37,902 nucleotides of DNA from Fimbriimonadales bacterium (GCA_026418055.1 JAOACB010000023.1:1-37902), one strand, 5' to 3'. Counted from the stretch's first letter, positions 7,600 through 16,345 are shown. Translations and numbers: made by a program. Notes: generated by a model from the letters alone, not told the origin.

Positions 7600-8946
7600 A
7601 TGCTGTTTCGCGAAGCCAAGCCCGAGGATCAGATTCGCGACGAGTCCGCGCTGCGCCAGGCGGTCGGCGATGCGGTCGGTTCGGTGCCGGTGTTCGACAT
7701 CCACACCCACCTGTTCCCGTTCTCGTTCGAGCGGCTGTGCAAGTGGGGTATCGACGACCTCCTGACGTACCACTATCTGGTCGCGGAGCTGTTCCGCTCG
7801 TGCGAGATCTCGCCGAAGGCGTTCTTCGACATGCCCGAACCCAGGCAGGCCGACCTGATCTGGAGGAAGCTGTTCGTGGAGAACCCTCCGCTCAGCGAGG
7901 CGACCGCGGGCGTGTGCACGGTGCTCGCCAAGCTCGGATTGGATCCGCGAGCCAAGACCCTCGACGAGGCCCGCGAGTTCTTCGCCGACGTGGACCCGCA
8001 CGAGCACCTCGAGGTTGTTCTGGAGCTGGCGGGAGTGTCGGACCTGGCGATGACCAACGACCCGCTGGACGACCAGGAGGCGCTCTACTGGCAGTCGGAC
8101 AGCTTCGTCGACCCCCGGTTCCACGCGGTGATCCGGCTCGACCCGATCCTGTGCCAGTGGGAGACGAGCTGGCGCAAGCTGGAGGCGCGCGGCTACAAGG
8201 TCGACGCGGAGGCCAGCGAGCAGGCCGTGGACGAGGTGCACCGCTTCCTCGACTCGTGGAGCGGCCGGTTGCAGCCGCGCTACCTGGCGGTGTCGCTGCC
8301 GCCGGACTTCGCCTACCCCGACGACTCGCCGCGCACCCGCCTGCTGGAGGGAGCCGTGCTGCACGTGTGCCGCGAGCTGGACGTGCCTCTGGCGCTGATG
8401 GTCGGCGTGCGCCGCGGCGTCAACCCCGAGCTGGGCCTGGCGGGCGACGGCGTGGGCTGGGCGGACGTGTCGGCGATCGAGCGCCTGTGCGCGCGCTGGC
8501 CGGAGAACCGATTCCTCGCCACCCTGCTGGCTCTCGAGAACCAGCACCAGCTGCTCGTGGCGTCGCGCAAGTTCGCCAACTTGATGCCGTTCGGTTGCTG
8601 GTGGTTCGTGAACAACCCGTCGACCATCGAGAGCATCACCCGCCTCCGCTTCGAGATGCTGGGCGCCACGTTCATACCGCAACATTCCGACGCCCGGGTG
8701 CTCGAGCAACTGATCTACAAGTGGGACCACAGCCGCCGCGTGGTGGCCGAGGCGCTGTTCGCCTCGTTCCGCCAGCTGCAGCACGCCGGCTGGTTCCCCA
8801 CGAAGGCCGAGATCGAGTCCGTCGTGCGGCGGCTGTTCCAAGGCAACGCTCGGGGCATGCTGTGCCTGGACCAGATCCAGGCTCCGCTGTCGGTGGAGGT
8901 GCGCCCGGCGATGAGCCAGGTCTCCGACGACCGTCCGAAGGCCTGA
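7600..8946 (+). CDS. Amidohydrolase-superfamily protein, uronate-isomerase-like
   Basis: A 448-residue protein resembling the UxaC (glucuronate/galacturonate isomerase) branch of the amidohydrolase superfamily. Seen in the sequence: the metal-binding HxH near the N-terminus (His35 and His37 in FDIHTHLFP), a following GIDDLLTYHYLVAE segment like the UxaC block after the HxH, and a C-terminal HSDAR motif (His362, Asp364, Arg366) like the TDSR block of UxaC. These support a metal-dependent TIM-barrel enzyme. No other hexuronate pathway gene (kduD, uxaB, kdgK) is in the window, so isomerase activity is uncertain; a hydrolase acting on a different substrate is an alternative. Confidence 0.75.
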   Translation: MLFREAKPEDQIRDESALRQAVGDAVGSVPVFDIHTHLFPFSFERLCKWGIDDLLTYHYLVAELFRSCEISPKAFFDMPEPRQADLIWRKLFVENPPLSEATAGVCTVLAKLGLDPRAKTLDEAREFFADVDPHEHLEVVLELAGVSDLAMTNDPLDDQEALYWQSDSFVDPRFHAVIRLDPILCQWETSWRKLEARGYKVDAEASEQAVDEVHRFLDSWSGRLQPRYLAVSLPPDFAYPDDSPRTRLLEGAVLHVCRELDVPLALMVGVRRGVNPELGLAGDGVGWADVSAIERLCARWPENRFLATLLALENQHQLLVASRKFANLMPFGCWWFVNNPSTIESITRLRFEMLGATFIPQHSDARVLEQLIYKWDHSRRVVAEALFASFRQLQHAGWFPTKAEIESVVRRLFQGNARGMLCLDQIQAPLSVEVRPAMSQVSDDRPKA

Positions 8947-9167
8947 GACTTGCCCGATCCGGCAAGATCGCCGGGGAAGCGGCGAACCTTTCCCGCCGAT
9001 GGTTCCGTCTGGGTAGTGGCAACCGGGACCGGCGGTCCCAGGCGGCCGAAGCCTACGGATGAGGTAGCCTCGATACGTCCTCCAGGGGTCGACGACGGAG
9101 TGCGGCCCCTCTCCCCGTCGAGGGGGAGAGCCAGGTTGTCCCCGCATCCGTCCATCAGCGACCCGCC
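8947..9167. other. 221-bp non-coding stretch with hairpins and a -10-like TAGCCT
   Basis: No convincing gene on either strand. It holds GGGACC-GGC-GGTCCC (9025-9039), GAGG-TAG-CCTC (9061-9071), which contains the -10-like TAGCCT (9065-9070), and a strong stem CTCTCCCC/GGGGAGAG with a 6-base loop (9109-9130). The last may end the amidohydrolase transcript or fold in the leader of the next gene. Its segments were compared by eye with the conserved parts of common riboswitch classes, and no class could be assigned. Confidence 0.4.
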
Positions 9168-9671
9168 ATGACGTACGAACGCTTCGAGATGGCCCCGGCC
9201 TGGAAGGCCTCGATCGAGCTCGCCGAGCTGGTGCTCGCGCTGACCCGCGCCGCCTCCACCGAGTTGTCCTCGTCCGCCTCGCTGCGCGACGCGCTGGAGC
9301 GGTCCGCGATCTCCGTGGGCAACCATGTGGCCTCCGGCTTCGAGCAGGGCACCACGCAGGCGATGATCGGAGCCCTCGAGGCGGCCAAGGGAGCCGCGGG
9401 CGAGGTTCGGTCGATGCTTTGGCTGATGGAGAAGATGCCCGCCTACTCCGGCCACAGGCCGATGCTCGCGGAGTGCCGCGCGAAGACCGAGGCCTGCGCC
9501 CGCATGCTGGGCGAGTGGCACGAAGGCGTGCGGCATCTGGCGGAGTTCGGCCAGAGGCAGTATCTGGACGCCGTGCGCGACGAGGAGCGGCGCCGACAGG
9601 AGCGGGAGCGGCTCGCGGCCGAGCGGCGCGCGATCTACGAGGACCTGCGTCGGCTCAGCCAGCAGAGCTGA
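9168..9671 (+). CDS. Four-helix-bundle protein (23S rRNA intervening-sequence protein family)
   Basis: A 167-residue protein. The core matches the 23S rRNA-IVP/four-helix-bundle family: an N-terminal TYERFEMAPAWKASIELAEL, then ALERSAISVGNHVASGFEQG, corresponding to the family's RA-x-SI-x-x-NIAEG helix, then the GAAGEVRSMLWLMEK helix. The C-terminal 45 residues add a charged, probably helical extension (DEERRRQERERLAAERR) not usual in the family. The molecular role is not well established. The gene is not inside an rRNA here. It overlaps the convergent VOC gene by 17 bp at the 3' end. Confidence 0.8.
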   Translation: MTYERFEMAPAWKASIELAELVLALTRAASTELSSSASLRDALERSAISVGNHVASGFEQGTTQAMIGALEAAKGAAGEVRSMLWLMEKMPAYSGHRPMLAECRAKTEACARMLGEWHEGVRHLAEFGQRQYLDAVRDEERRRQERERLAAERRAIYEDLRRLSQQS

Positions 9672-10047
9672 CGCCCGGCCAGCGCGGATCCTCGAACCGT
9701 TGCACCTCCAGCCGATACCCGTCCGGCGCGTCGGCGTAGAAGTGGACGATGCGGAACCGCTCGTTGAGCCTCGGCACGCCGTCGGTGCGGACGCCGGCCT
9801 CGGAGAGCCGGCGGTGCCAGCCCTCCACGTCATGAGTGACAATCGTGAGCACCACCCGGCCCGCGGGCTCGGGAGGCTCGGCCGACGCGCAGAACCCGAG
9901 GAACCCTCCGTGGGCCGCGCGATAGATCCGGCAAGAGCCTTGGTCCAGCGCGAGCCGCAACCCTACCAGGCCGTTCCAGAACGCGTGCGCGGCCTCCAGG
10001 TCGCGCGTGGGCAGGAAGGCGATGAACGCTTCGGGATCGGTTCTCAC
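9655..10047 (-). CDS. VOC-family (glyoxalase/bleomycin-resistance fold) protein
   Basis: A 130-residue protein starting at GTG 10047, whose codon overlaps the TGA of the upstream Fic/Doc-like gene (GTGA), so it is translationally coupled to it. It has paired beta-alpha-beta-beta-beta modules: FLPTRDLEAAHAFWNGLVGL at the start of module 1 and VTHDVEGWHRRLSEAGVRT at the start of module 2, ending in APDGYRLEVQRF with the usual metal-ligand Glu. Length fits a single VOC domain pair. The substrate is unknown; lyase, dioxygenase and resistance-protein functions all occur in the fold. Confidence 0.82.
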   Translation of the reverse strand: MRTDPEAFIAFLPTRDLEAAHAFWNGLVGLRLALDQGSCRIYRAAHGGFLGFCASAEPPEPAGRVVLTIVTHDVEGWHRRLSEAGVRTDGVPRLNERFRIVHFYADAPDGYRLEVQRFEDPRWPGVSSAG

Positions 10048-10469
10048 AGCGCCCTCGAGACCAGGCCCAGCCGCTCCATCTCCCCGACGATCGTCTCGTG
10101 CACGTCCGGCTCTTCCTCGTCGTCGTGCGGTTCGGGCTTGCAGAACGGCTCCAGCGTGTCGCCCGAGAACGAGACGGCCCAAGCGACCGCGTCGGCCGCC
10201 GAGGGCTCGAGGCGGAAGCCGTTGATCCTCAGGAACGCCGCGGTGGCCACCAGGCCGGTCTCGACGTTCCCTGCCTCGAAAGGCTTGCGCCGCACCATGG
10301 CCTGCAGGAGTCGCGCCGCCTGGCGAGGCACGTCCAGGCTCTTGCCCAGCTGGTACTGGCAGTAGGACGCATCCTCGAGCACCGCGTAATCGAACGGCAC
10401 GGGGCGGCCGACCAGCCGGAAGTTGATCCAGAGGACGTCCTGAACGGTGAGCGTGTGCAGTCTCGCCAT
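10044..10469 (-). CDS. Fic/Doc-fold protein with degenerate catalytic motif
   Basis: A 141-residue protein that reads like a Doc-type Fic protein: TVQDVLWINFRLVGRP near the start, then RRKPFEAGNVETGLVATAAF, then LRINGFRLEP. Active Doc/Fic proteins carry HPFxxGN(K/G)R at this place. Here the catalytic His is Lys62 and the KRT or GR part is VET, while Phe64, Gly67 and Asn68 are kept. AMP or phosphate transfer by the usual mechanism is therefore unlikely. The acidic C-terminal region (PHDDEEEPDVHE) is unusual. There is no antitoxin-like gene next to it; instead it is coupled to a VOC protein. It may be a structural or regulatory Fic relative. Confidence 0.7.
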   Translation of the reverse strand: MARLHTLTVQDVLWINFRLVGRPVPFDYAVLEDASYCQYQLGKSLDVPRQAARLLQAMVRRKPFEAGNVETGLVATAAFLRINGFRLEPSAADAVAWAVSFSGDTLEPFCKPEPHDDEEEPDVHETIVGEMERLGLVSRAL

Positions 10470-10475
10470 AGACGA

Positions 10476-10506
10476 TCGGGCCGGGTTCGTTGCCGGCCCG
10501 GCCCGA
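10476..10506. terminator. Strong 10-bp hairpin downstream of acetyl-CoA synthetase
   Basis: The arms TCGGGCCGGG and CCCGGCCCGA surround an 11-base loop, 22 bases beyond the acs stop on the minus strand and just before the Fic-like gene. No U-tract is present. A -10-like TATCCT (minus strand, 10507-10512) lies just upstream, so the hairpin could also sit in the 5' leader of the Fic-VOC mRNA. Confidence 0.5.
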
Positions 10507-10527
10507 AGGATACTCCATCCAGCGGCT

Positions 10528-12558
10528 CTAGCCCGCGGACTCGTACTTCTCCTTGAGCGCGTTCACCACGTTCGGGTCGGCGAGCGTGGTGGTGTCCCCC
10601 AGAGCCCTGCCTTCGGCGACGTCGCGGAGCAGCCTGCGCATGATCTTTCCCGACCGGGTCTTCGGAAGGTCCGCGCACACGATCACGTCGTCCGGCCGCG
10701 CGATCGGGCCGATCTTCTTGGCCACGTGGGCCTTCAGCTCCTCGACGATCTCCGGGCCGCCCTGGTGTCCGGCCTTCAGGATCACGAACGCCGCGATGGC
10801 CTGGCCCTTCAGCTCGTGCGCCTTGCCGATCACCGCGGCCTCCGCCACGGCGGGGTGGTCCACCAGCGCGGACTCGACCTCCATGGTGCTGATGTTGTGG
10901 CCGGCGACCAGCATGATGTCGTCGACGCGGCCCAGCAGCCACACGTAGCCCTCCTCGTCGACCTTCGCGCCGTCTCCGGTGAAGTAGGCTCCGGGGAACC
11001 GCGACCAGTAGGTGCGCTGGTAGCGCTCGGGATCGCCGTAGATGCCCCGCAGCATGGCGGGCCACGGTTGCGTCAGCACCAGATAGCCCCCGACGGCCTC
11101 GGTCGCCTCGCCTGCCTGGACCTTGCGGATGTTCTCGGCGTACACGTCCTCCCCCAGGTCGTTGTAGATGCCGATGGACACGCCCGGCAGCGGCCGGGTT
11201 GCCGATCCAGGCTTCGTTTCGGTGAGTCCCGGCAGCGGCGAGATCATGATCTGCCCGGTCTCGGTCTGCCACCACGTGTCGACGATCGGGCAACGGCCGC
11301 CGCCGATGTGGTGGTGGTACCAGACCCACGCCTCCGGGTTGATCGGTTCGCCCACCGAGCCCAGCAGCCGAAGGGAGGACAGGTCGCAACGCTCCGGGTA
11401 CTCCGTGCCCCATTTCATGAACGCTCGGATCGCCGTGGGCGCGGTGTACAGGATGGTGACGCCGTGGCGCTCGATGATGCGCCAGAAGCGGTCCTTATCC
11501 GGCGTGTCCGGGGCGCCCTCGTACATCAGCACGCGGGCGCGGTTGGCCAACGGACCGTACACCACGTAGCTGTGGCCGGTGATCCAGCCGCAGTCTGCCA
11601 TGCACCAGTACAGGTCCTCGGGTTGCAGGTCGAACACGTAGCGGGTGGTGGCCGACACGCCCGTGAGGTATCCGCCGGTGGTGTGCACGATACCCTTCGG
11701 CTTGCCCGTGGAGCCGGAGGTGTACAGGATGAACAGCAGGTCCTCGCTGTCCATGGGCTCGCAGGGGCACTGGGTGCTCTGCTCGGGAACGAGCTCGTGC
11801 CACCATACGTCTCGACCCTCGACCCAGCCGCCGCGGTCGTACTGCGGCGTGGCGAGGCCGTTGGTGACCGTTCCGGGCTCGCCCGCGCGCCGCAGCACCA
11901 GCACCCTCTCGATGCTGGGGCAGCCGATCTCGAGCGCCTCGTCCACCGCCTTCTTCAGCGGCACGATGTTCCCTCGTCGCCATCCGCCGTCGGCGGTCAC
12001 CACCACCTTGGCCTTGGCGTCGTTGATGCGCTCGACCAGCGACTCGGCGCTGAAGCCGCCGAACACCACGGAGTGCGCCGCCCCGATGCGGGCGCAGGCC
12101 AGCATGGTCATCGCCAGCTCCGGCACCATCGGCATGTAGATGCACACGCGGTCGCCCTTGCGGACGCCGAGCGCCCGGAGCGCGTTCGCCACCCTCGACA
12201 CGTCGTCCATCAGCTGCCCGTAGGTGATCTCGCGGATGTCGCCGGGCTCGCCCTCCCACACGATCGCCGTCGCGCCGCCGGCTCCCGCCGCCACGTGGCG
12301 GTCGACGCAGTTGTGGCAGGCGTTCAGCTTGCCGCCGAGGAACCACTTCGCGAAGGGAGGGTTCCACTCCAGCGCCTTCGTCCAAGGCTCGAACCAGTCG
12401 AGCTTGCGGGCCCACTCCTCCCAATAGGCGATCGGGTCGGCGGCGGCGCGCTCGTACACCGTGGGGTCGTGGAAGAACGCCTTTTCGGCGAAGCTCTGGG
12501 GCGGGGAGAACTTGCGGTTTTCGGCCAGCAGAGCCGCGATGGTGTCGGACAACTTCAT
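10528..12558 (-). CDS. acs: Acetyl-CoA synthetase (AMP-forming)
   Basis: A 676-residue adenylate-forming enzyme that converts acetate, ATP and CoA to acetyl-CoA, AMP and PPi in the cytoplasm. Seen: the P-loop-like signature [19 protein letters not shown], the [10 protein letters not shown] adenine/acetyl pocket motif, the [20 protein letters not shown] hinge region, and the C-terminal catalytic lysine Lys638 in [13 protein letters not shown], which is the usual acetylation-controlled site. Length and N-terminal region ([19 protein letters not shown]) are normal for Acs. The ribosome-binding GGAGG directly abuts the ATG, an unusually short spacing, but no other start fits. A -10-like TAGAAT lies 24 bases upstream. 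Confidence 0.97.
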   Translation of the reverse strand: MKLSDTIAALLAENRKFSPPQSFAEKAFFHDPTVYERAAADPIAYWEEWARKLDWFEPWTKALEWNPPFAKWFLGGKLNACHNCVDRHVAAGAGGATAIVWEGEPGDIREITYGQLMDDVSRVANALRALGVRKGDRVCIYMPMVPELAMTMLACARIGAAHSVVFGGFSAESLVERINDAKAKVVVTADGGWRRGNIVPLKKAVDEALEIGCPSIERVLVLRRAGEPGTVTNGLATPQYDRGGWVEGRDVWWHELVPEQSTQCPCEPMDSEDLLFILYTSGSTGKPKGIVHTTGGYLTGVSATTRYVFDLQPEDLYWCMADCGWITGHSYVVYGPLANRARVLMYEGAPDTPDKDRFWRIIERHGVTILYTAPTAIRAFMKWGTEYPERCDLSSLRLLGSVGEPINPEAWVWYHHHIGGGRCPIVDTWWQTETGQIMISPLPGLTETKPGSATRPLPGVSIGIYNDLGEDVYAENIRKVQAGEATEAVGGYLVLTQPWPAMLRGIYGDPERYQRTYWSRFPGAYFTGDGAKVDEEGYVWLLGRVDDIMLVAGHNISTMEVESALVDHPAVAEAAVIGKAHELKGQAIAAFVILKAGHQGGPEIVEELKAHVAKKIGPIARPDDVIVCADLPKTRSGKIMRRLLRDVAEGRALGDTTTLADPNVVNALKEKYESAG

Positions 12559-12582
12559 CCTCCGGTTCGGGAAAGTGCTAGC

Positions 12583-12588
12583 ATTCTA
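12583..12588 (-). promoter_or_regulatory. -10-like TAGAAT for acs
   Basis: TAGAAT on the minus strand is 24 bases upstream of the acs start, inside the 65-bp divergent spacer shared with the gene at 12624. No good -35 is visible. Confidence 0.4.
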
Positions 12589-12623
12589 ACGCAGGGCCCG
12601 CTTGGGTTCTAAGTCCATCGGCC

Positions 12624-13121
12624 ATGGTTCTCAGGGTTCCGTTCGAGGGGTTCGCCGAGACGGCGCGGCGCAAGCTGCCGGGCGCCGAGGCGTACGTCGC
12701 ACCCAGGCCGTTCGGATGCGTGGTGACGGCCTCGCAGTCGGGCCGGCCGCTCGTCCTGGTGTCGTTCGCCCGCCGGTCGCCGACCGACGCGCGGCGAGCC
12801 TTGGAGGCCGAGGGGCTCGAGGTGCGCGAGGGCGAGTGGTGCCACGATGGCGCGCCGATCGAGGCGTTCGAGGAGCGCTCGGACCTGCACGTGGGCGCGG
12901 TCGCCTACCGCAGCGGAGAGGCGATGCCCGGCCTGTGGGTCGACGCGTTCCTCGGTCCGCGCACGCCCGCCGAGGTGCTGCGCGCCATGTACGAGGAGTT
13001 CCAGGAGACGGGGGAGCTGCGCGACGCCACGTTCGACGAGTTCGTGCGTGCGGCCGAGCCCAACGTGGTGATCCTCGGCCCCGAGGAGCTGACCCGCCTG
13101 GCGATGCGGAGCCGTCCGTGA
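12624..13121 (+). CDS. Conserved-looking protein of unknown function
   Basis: A 165-residue soluble protein; I do not recognise a family. It has no signal peptide or membrane segment. It alternates strands and helices: an N-terminal region with AYVAPRPFGCVVTASQSGRP, a middle LEAEGLEVREGEWCHDG, and a C-terminal helical part (TPAEVLRAMYEEFQETGEL). The codon use is like that of neighbouring genes. Its stop codon overlaps the GTG start of the URO-D family gene (GTGA at 13118-13121), so the two products are probably made together and may act together. Confidence 0.7.
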   Translation: MVLRVPFEGFAETARRKLPGAEAYVAPRPFGCVVTASQSGRPLVLVSFARRSPTDARRALEAEGLEVREGEWCHDGAPIEAFEERSDLHVGAVAYRSGEAMPGLWVDAFLGPRTPAEVLRAMYEEFQETGELRDATFDEFVRAAEPNVVILGPEELTRLAMRSRP

Positions 13122-14206
13122 GCGCATCCTGGCTGCGCGCCTTCTGGGAGGAGAACGCGCTCTGCGAGGGCAAACCATTCCGCACCGACAAGCCCCGAGC
13201 GCCGGCGTCGATGCACTTCGACGACCACTTCCTGATGGGCCTGGTGCCGTACAGCGTGGTGCGCTACCACTCCGACGCCGCCTACCAGGAGGAGGTCCAC
13301 CGCCTTGCGAACGACCTTCTGGAGCGGGAGCTCGGCAGGCGGTTCTTCGCCGAGGCGGTGTGCGGCGCGCACCCCAAGCGCATCGAGTTCGTGTTCGGCG
13401 CCTGGTACGAGATCCACGAGGGCTCCACGCCGTGGCTGGCAACGGCCGTGCGCACGATCGACGACGCTCGGCGGCTGATCGACGACGTGGCCCGCCGACC
13501 GATCGGCGAGTGGATCCTGCCCGAGGGCTGGGAGGCCGAGCTGAGGCGCCACGAGGAGCGGACCGGCTCCAAGGTGCAGTGGGGCACCGGCGGGAGGGGC
13601 CCCGTGACCGTGGGCACGGCGGTGCTCGGCACCGAGAACCTGTGCCTTTGGATGGTCGAGGAGCCGGAGACGATCCGCGAGTTCTACCGCCTTCTGGCCG
13701 AGCGGTACGCGCAGTGGGCGAGGTTCCTGCGCGAGCTGACCGGCGTGACGGCGGGCGGTTGGTGGGTCACCGACGACGACTGTTGCCTGATCTCGCGCGA
13801 ACTGTACGAGGAGTTCTGCGCCCCTGTGCTCGAGGCTCTGTTCCGGGAGTTCGCCCCCGGCCCCGGCGACCGCCGCTACCACCACTCCGACAGCGCGATG
13901 GGCCACCTGATGCCTGTGCTGCGCCGTTTGGGGGTGAACGCGGTCAACCTGGGTCCCACGCTCCATCCCGCCGAGATCCGCGCGGCCATGCCCGACGCCG
14001 TGGTCGAGGGCCAGATCCCTCCCTTCCTGTTGCGCAACGGCACGGAGGAAGAGATCCGGGCGTGCGTGCGGCGCGACTTCGAGGCCGCCGGGCTGGATGG
14101 CGGCCTCGTGTGCACGCCGGCCGGCAGCTACGCCGAAGGCACTCCCTTCGAGAACCTTCGGGCGTACCTGCGCGCCGTCCGCGATCTGACCCGCTACGAC
14201 CGCTGA
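13118..14206 (+). CDS. Uroporphyrinogen decarboxylase (URO-D) family protein
   Basis: A 362-residue protein starting at GTG 13118, coupled to the upstream gene. The C-terminal half has the URO-D barrel pattern: HHSDSAMGHLMPVLRRLGVN, then AVNLGPTLHPAEIRAAMPDA, then GLVCTPAGSYAEGTPFENL. True HemE proteins carry an N-terminal RQAGRY motif, which is absent here, so heme synthesis is unlikely. The family also includes corrinoid and thiol methyltransferases (MtaA/CmuA-like) and many uncharacterised sugar-locus proteins. No corrinoid protein or methyltransferase partner is seen nearby, so the function is open. It converges on the TPR gene with a 4-bp gap. Confidence 0.8.
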   Translation: MSASWLRAFWEENALCEGKPFRTDKPRAPASMHFDDHFLMGLVPYSVVRYHSDAAYQEEVHRLANDLLERELGRRFFAEAVCGAHPKRIEFVFGAWYEIHEGSTPWLATAVRTIDDARRLIDDVARRPIGEWILPEGWEAELRRHEERTGSKVQWGTGGRGPVTVGTAVLGTENLCLWMVEEPETIREFYRLLAERYAQWARFLRELTGVTAGGWWVTDDDCCLISRELYEEFCAPVLEALFREFAPGPGDRRYHHSDSAMGHLMPVLRRLGVNAVNLGPTLHPAEIRAAMPDAVVEGQIPPFLLRNGTEEEIRACVRRDFEAAGLDGGLVCTPAGSYAEGTPFENLRAYLRAVRDLTRYDR

Positions 14207-14210
14207 CGGC

Positions 14211-15941
14211 CTACGGCGCCGGCACCACCGGCATCTTGCCGTAGCGCTCGAAGTAGTCGAACGCCTCCTTGGCCTTCGGCACAGCCGCCAGGCCTCCCAG
14301 CTGCTGGCGGTCGCGCTTGCCGGCTTCCTCCTTGCTGCGGAACGCGCGCTGGTTCACCTCGCGCGCCAAGGCCATGGTGGCCTCGGACTCTTGGCGCTTG
14401 CCCTCCGCCTGCTGCCGGGTGCCCAGCGTGCGCAGCTCGGCCTCGTAGTCGGCCAGCGCGGCGGCCAGCGCGTAGTGTCCGGGGGCGTAGTCCGCGCCGG
14501 CCTTGACGGCCGCCTCGGCGAACCGGACGGCGTCGCGGATCTGCCTCTTCAGCAGGTGCATCAGGGAGATGCCCGTGAGCGCCTCGGGGGACTCGGGCTT
14601 GGCCTCCAGCGCCACCTCGAAGTACGTCCGGGCGCGGGCGAACTGGAAGTCGGCGTCCGCCTTCTCCTTCTCGCGCTGCGAGGCGCGCAGCGCCTGGATG
14701 CCTTTGTCGACGTACACGTCGAACAGCATCGGCTCGGCCAGCACCGCCCGCTCGAAGGCCCGGTTGGCGGCGTCGTAGTCCTTGGCGAAGTCGTAGAGGG
14801 ACGCCAGATAGTAGTCGACGAACGGCGAGGCGTCGACCTCGCGGGCCAGGTCCGTCACCAGCGATCGAAGCACGGGCAGGTCGCGCTTGCGGAGCGCCAG
14901 GTACGCCTGGGCCAGCCGCACCCCCAGGTTCTGCGAGTCGGCCAGCACCGCCTCCTTGAGCGCCTCCTCGGACTTCGACGGCTCGCTGAGGAACGACAGC
15001 AGCATGGCCGCGAGCGCGTGGCCGTAGGCGTCCATCTGCTTGGTGCGGGCATGGACGTCGAGCACCATCAGCGCCTCCTGGAAGCGGCCGTCGCGCATCA
15101 GCGCGTAGGCGTAGCGGTTGGCCACGTCGCTGCGCCGGTCGTCCTTCTCAAAAGGGGGCCGCAGAGCGTTGGCCGCCATGCGGAACCGGCCCAGCAGGAT
15201 GGCGGTGTCGGCGAAGCGGAGAAGGTTGGCCTCCGTCGGTTGCCCGAGGGCCTCCAGCTGGCTCTCGAGGATCGCCTTCCGCGCGTTGACCGCGGCCTTG
15301 AGCGCCGAGCCGATCGACTCGAGGTTCTGCAGGCGGTCGGCCGACGCGGACACCCCGAAAGCCCGCCGCAGGTTCACCGCCGCCACCAGCTGCCTGGCTT
15401 GGGCGTTGTTGGGGTCGGCGGCCAGCACGTCCTCGGCGTACCTCTGCGCGCTGTCGAGCACGCCCTTGCCGAAGTACGCCTTGGCCATCGCCAGCTTGGC
15501 GGGCACGCTGTTGGCGTCGGCCTTGAGGGCCACGCGCGCCGAGTGGATCGCGTCGTCCCACTTGCTCTCCTGGAGGCTGTCCTCCGCGGCGCGCACGTGG
15601 AAGTCGGCCCCCTTCGAGGCGCCGCTGTCGATGCGCACGCGCACCGACTTCCTCGCGCTGTCGCCCTCCGTGGTGTACGCGGCGAAGGTGAGCGTCAGGT
15701 CGCCCTCCTGCTCGTCCAGCGGGTCGATCCGGAACTCGTACGGCGTGCTCGAGTCGGTGTCCCGCAGGTCCTCTCCCACGAAGAACTCCACCTGGGTCAC
15801 GGGGTCCTCCGCCGTCACGCGCACCCGGATGGTGCGCGCCTTGTCGATCACGTCCCCGTCGGCGATGTTGAGCGACAGCTGCACGGGCTTCGGCGCGACC
15901 GCAGCGACGGCGAGCCACAGGGCGGCAAGCTTGGCAATCAT
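14211..15941 (-). CDS. Secreted TPR-repeat protein with N-terminal Ig-like domain
   Basis: A 576-residue protein. A signal peptide covers residues 1-17 (MIAKLAALWLAVAAVAP), followed by an Ig-like beta-sandwich at about 18-108 (RTIRVRVTAEDPVTQVEFFV) and then helical tetratricopeptide-type repeats to near residue 540 (for example AEDSLQESKWDDAIHSARVA and FGKGVLDSAQRYAEDVLAAD, with a repeating W-A-G-Y-A-P spacing). It is probably a periplasmic or surface scaffold for protein-protein contacts. No catalytic motif is seen. The start at 15941 has GAGGGG eight bases upstream. It lies downstream of the PII-like gene on the same strand with a 56-bp gap. Confidence 0.82.
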   Translation of the reverse strand: MIAKLAALWLAVAAVAPKPVQLSLNIADGDVIDKARTIRVRVTAEDPVTQVEFFVGEDLRDTDSSTPYEFRIDPLDEQEGDLTLTFAAYTTEGDSARKSVRVRIDSGASKGADFHVRAAEDSLQESKWDDAIHSARVALKADANSVPAKLAMAKAYFGKGVLDSAQRYAEDVLAADPNNAQARQLVAAVNLRRAFGVSASADRLQNLESIGSALKAAVNARKAILESQLEALGQPTEANLLRFADTAILLGRFRMAANALRPPFEKDDRRSDVANRYAYALMRDGRFQEALMVLDVHARTKQMDAYGHALAAMLLSFLSEPSKSEEALKEAVLADSQNLGVRLAQAYLALRKRDLPVLRSLVTDLAREVDASPFVDYYLASLYDFAKDYDAANRAFERAVLAEPMLFDVYVDKGIQALRASQREKEKADADFQFARARTYFEVALEAKPESPEALTGISLMHLLKRQIRDAVRFAEAAVKAGADYAPGHYALAAALADYEAELRTLGTRQQAEGKRQESEATMALAREVNQRAFRSKEEAGKRDRQQLGGLAAVPKAKEAFDYFERYGKMPVVPAP

Positions 15942-15997
15942 GGTCGTTCCCCTCGGGTTGTTTCAGTATGACGGATGAGCCCGGCGAAACATTCGCC

Positions 15998-16330
15998 TCA
16001 CACGGCGGTTTCGCCGCGCTCGCCGGTTCGGATCCTCACGGCGTCGGCGATCCGCTCCACGAAGATCTTGCCGTCTCCCGGCTCGCCGGTGCGGGCGTTC
16101 TCCTCGATCGCCCGCACGATCGGCTCCATCAGGTCGTCGCTCACGACCACCTCGACGCGCGACTTGATCGGCAGGGCGGGGGCGTCGCCGCCCAGCCAGT
16201 GCGAGCGTTCGGGCGAATTGCCCGTCCCGCGGGCGTCGGCGACGTTCATCCCTGTGATGCCCAGGCTTGCGATCGCGGACTTGACCTGCTCCAGCTTGTG
16301 CGGGCGGATGAACGCGATGATGCGCACCAT
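15998..16330 (-). CDS. PII-family signalling protein with remodelled T-loop
   Basis: A 110-residue PII-like trimeric sensor. The fold and nucleotide-binding parts are retained: an N-terminal strand/helix similar to RIIAFIRPHKLEQVKSAI, the B-loop ARTGEPGDGKIFV (80-91), and the C-loop RIRTGE (99-104). The T-loop (about 36-56, TGNSPERSHWLGGDAPALPI) is two residues shorter than in GlnB and lacks the uridylylated Tyr51 and the conserved Gln39 that helps bind Mg-ATP and 2-oxoglutarate. Classical nitrogen control by uridylylation is therefore unlikely. It starts 12 bp after a small membrane protein gene and no amtB is nearby; that membrane protein is a candidate partner. Confidence 0.85.
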   Translation of the reverse strand: MVRIIAFIRPHKLEQVKSAIASLGITGMNVADARGTGNSPERSHWLGGDAPALPIKSRVEVVVSDDLMEPIVRAIEENARTGEPGDGKIFVERIADAVRIRTGERGETAV

Positions 16331-16339
16331 GGCGCGAGC

Positions 16340-16345
16340 AGTCTA
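16340..16345 (-). promoter_or_regulatory. -10-like TAGACT overlapping the upstream stop codon, for the PII-like gene
   Basis: TAGACT on the minus strand includes the TAG stop of the membrane protein gene and ends nine bases before the PII start, with no Shine-Dalgarno between. This could give a leaderless PII mRNA in addition to read-through. Confidence 0.35.

Noticed and set aside
8947-9167. c-di-AMP (ydaO-like), GEMM or SAM riboswitch
   Set aside because: Fragments such as CGAACC, GGCAACC and GCCGAAGCC were compared with remembered consensus elements, but order and partners do not match any class.
10447-12612. 721-codon plus-strand frame
   Set aside because: Exact antisense of acs; no family motif.
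13118-14206. True uroporphyrinogen decarboxylase (hemE)
   Set aside because: The N-terminal RQAGRY motif is absent and no other heme gene is near.
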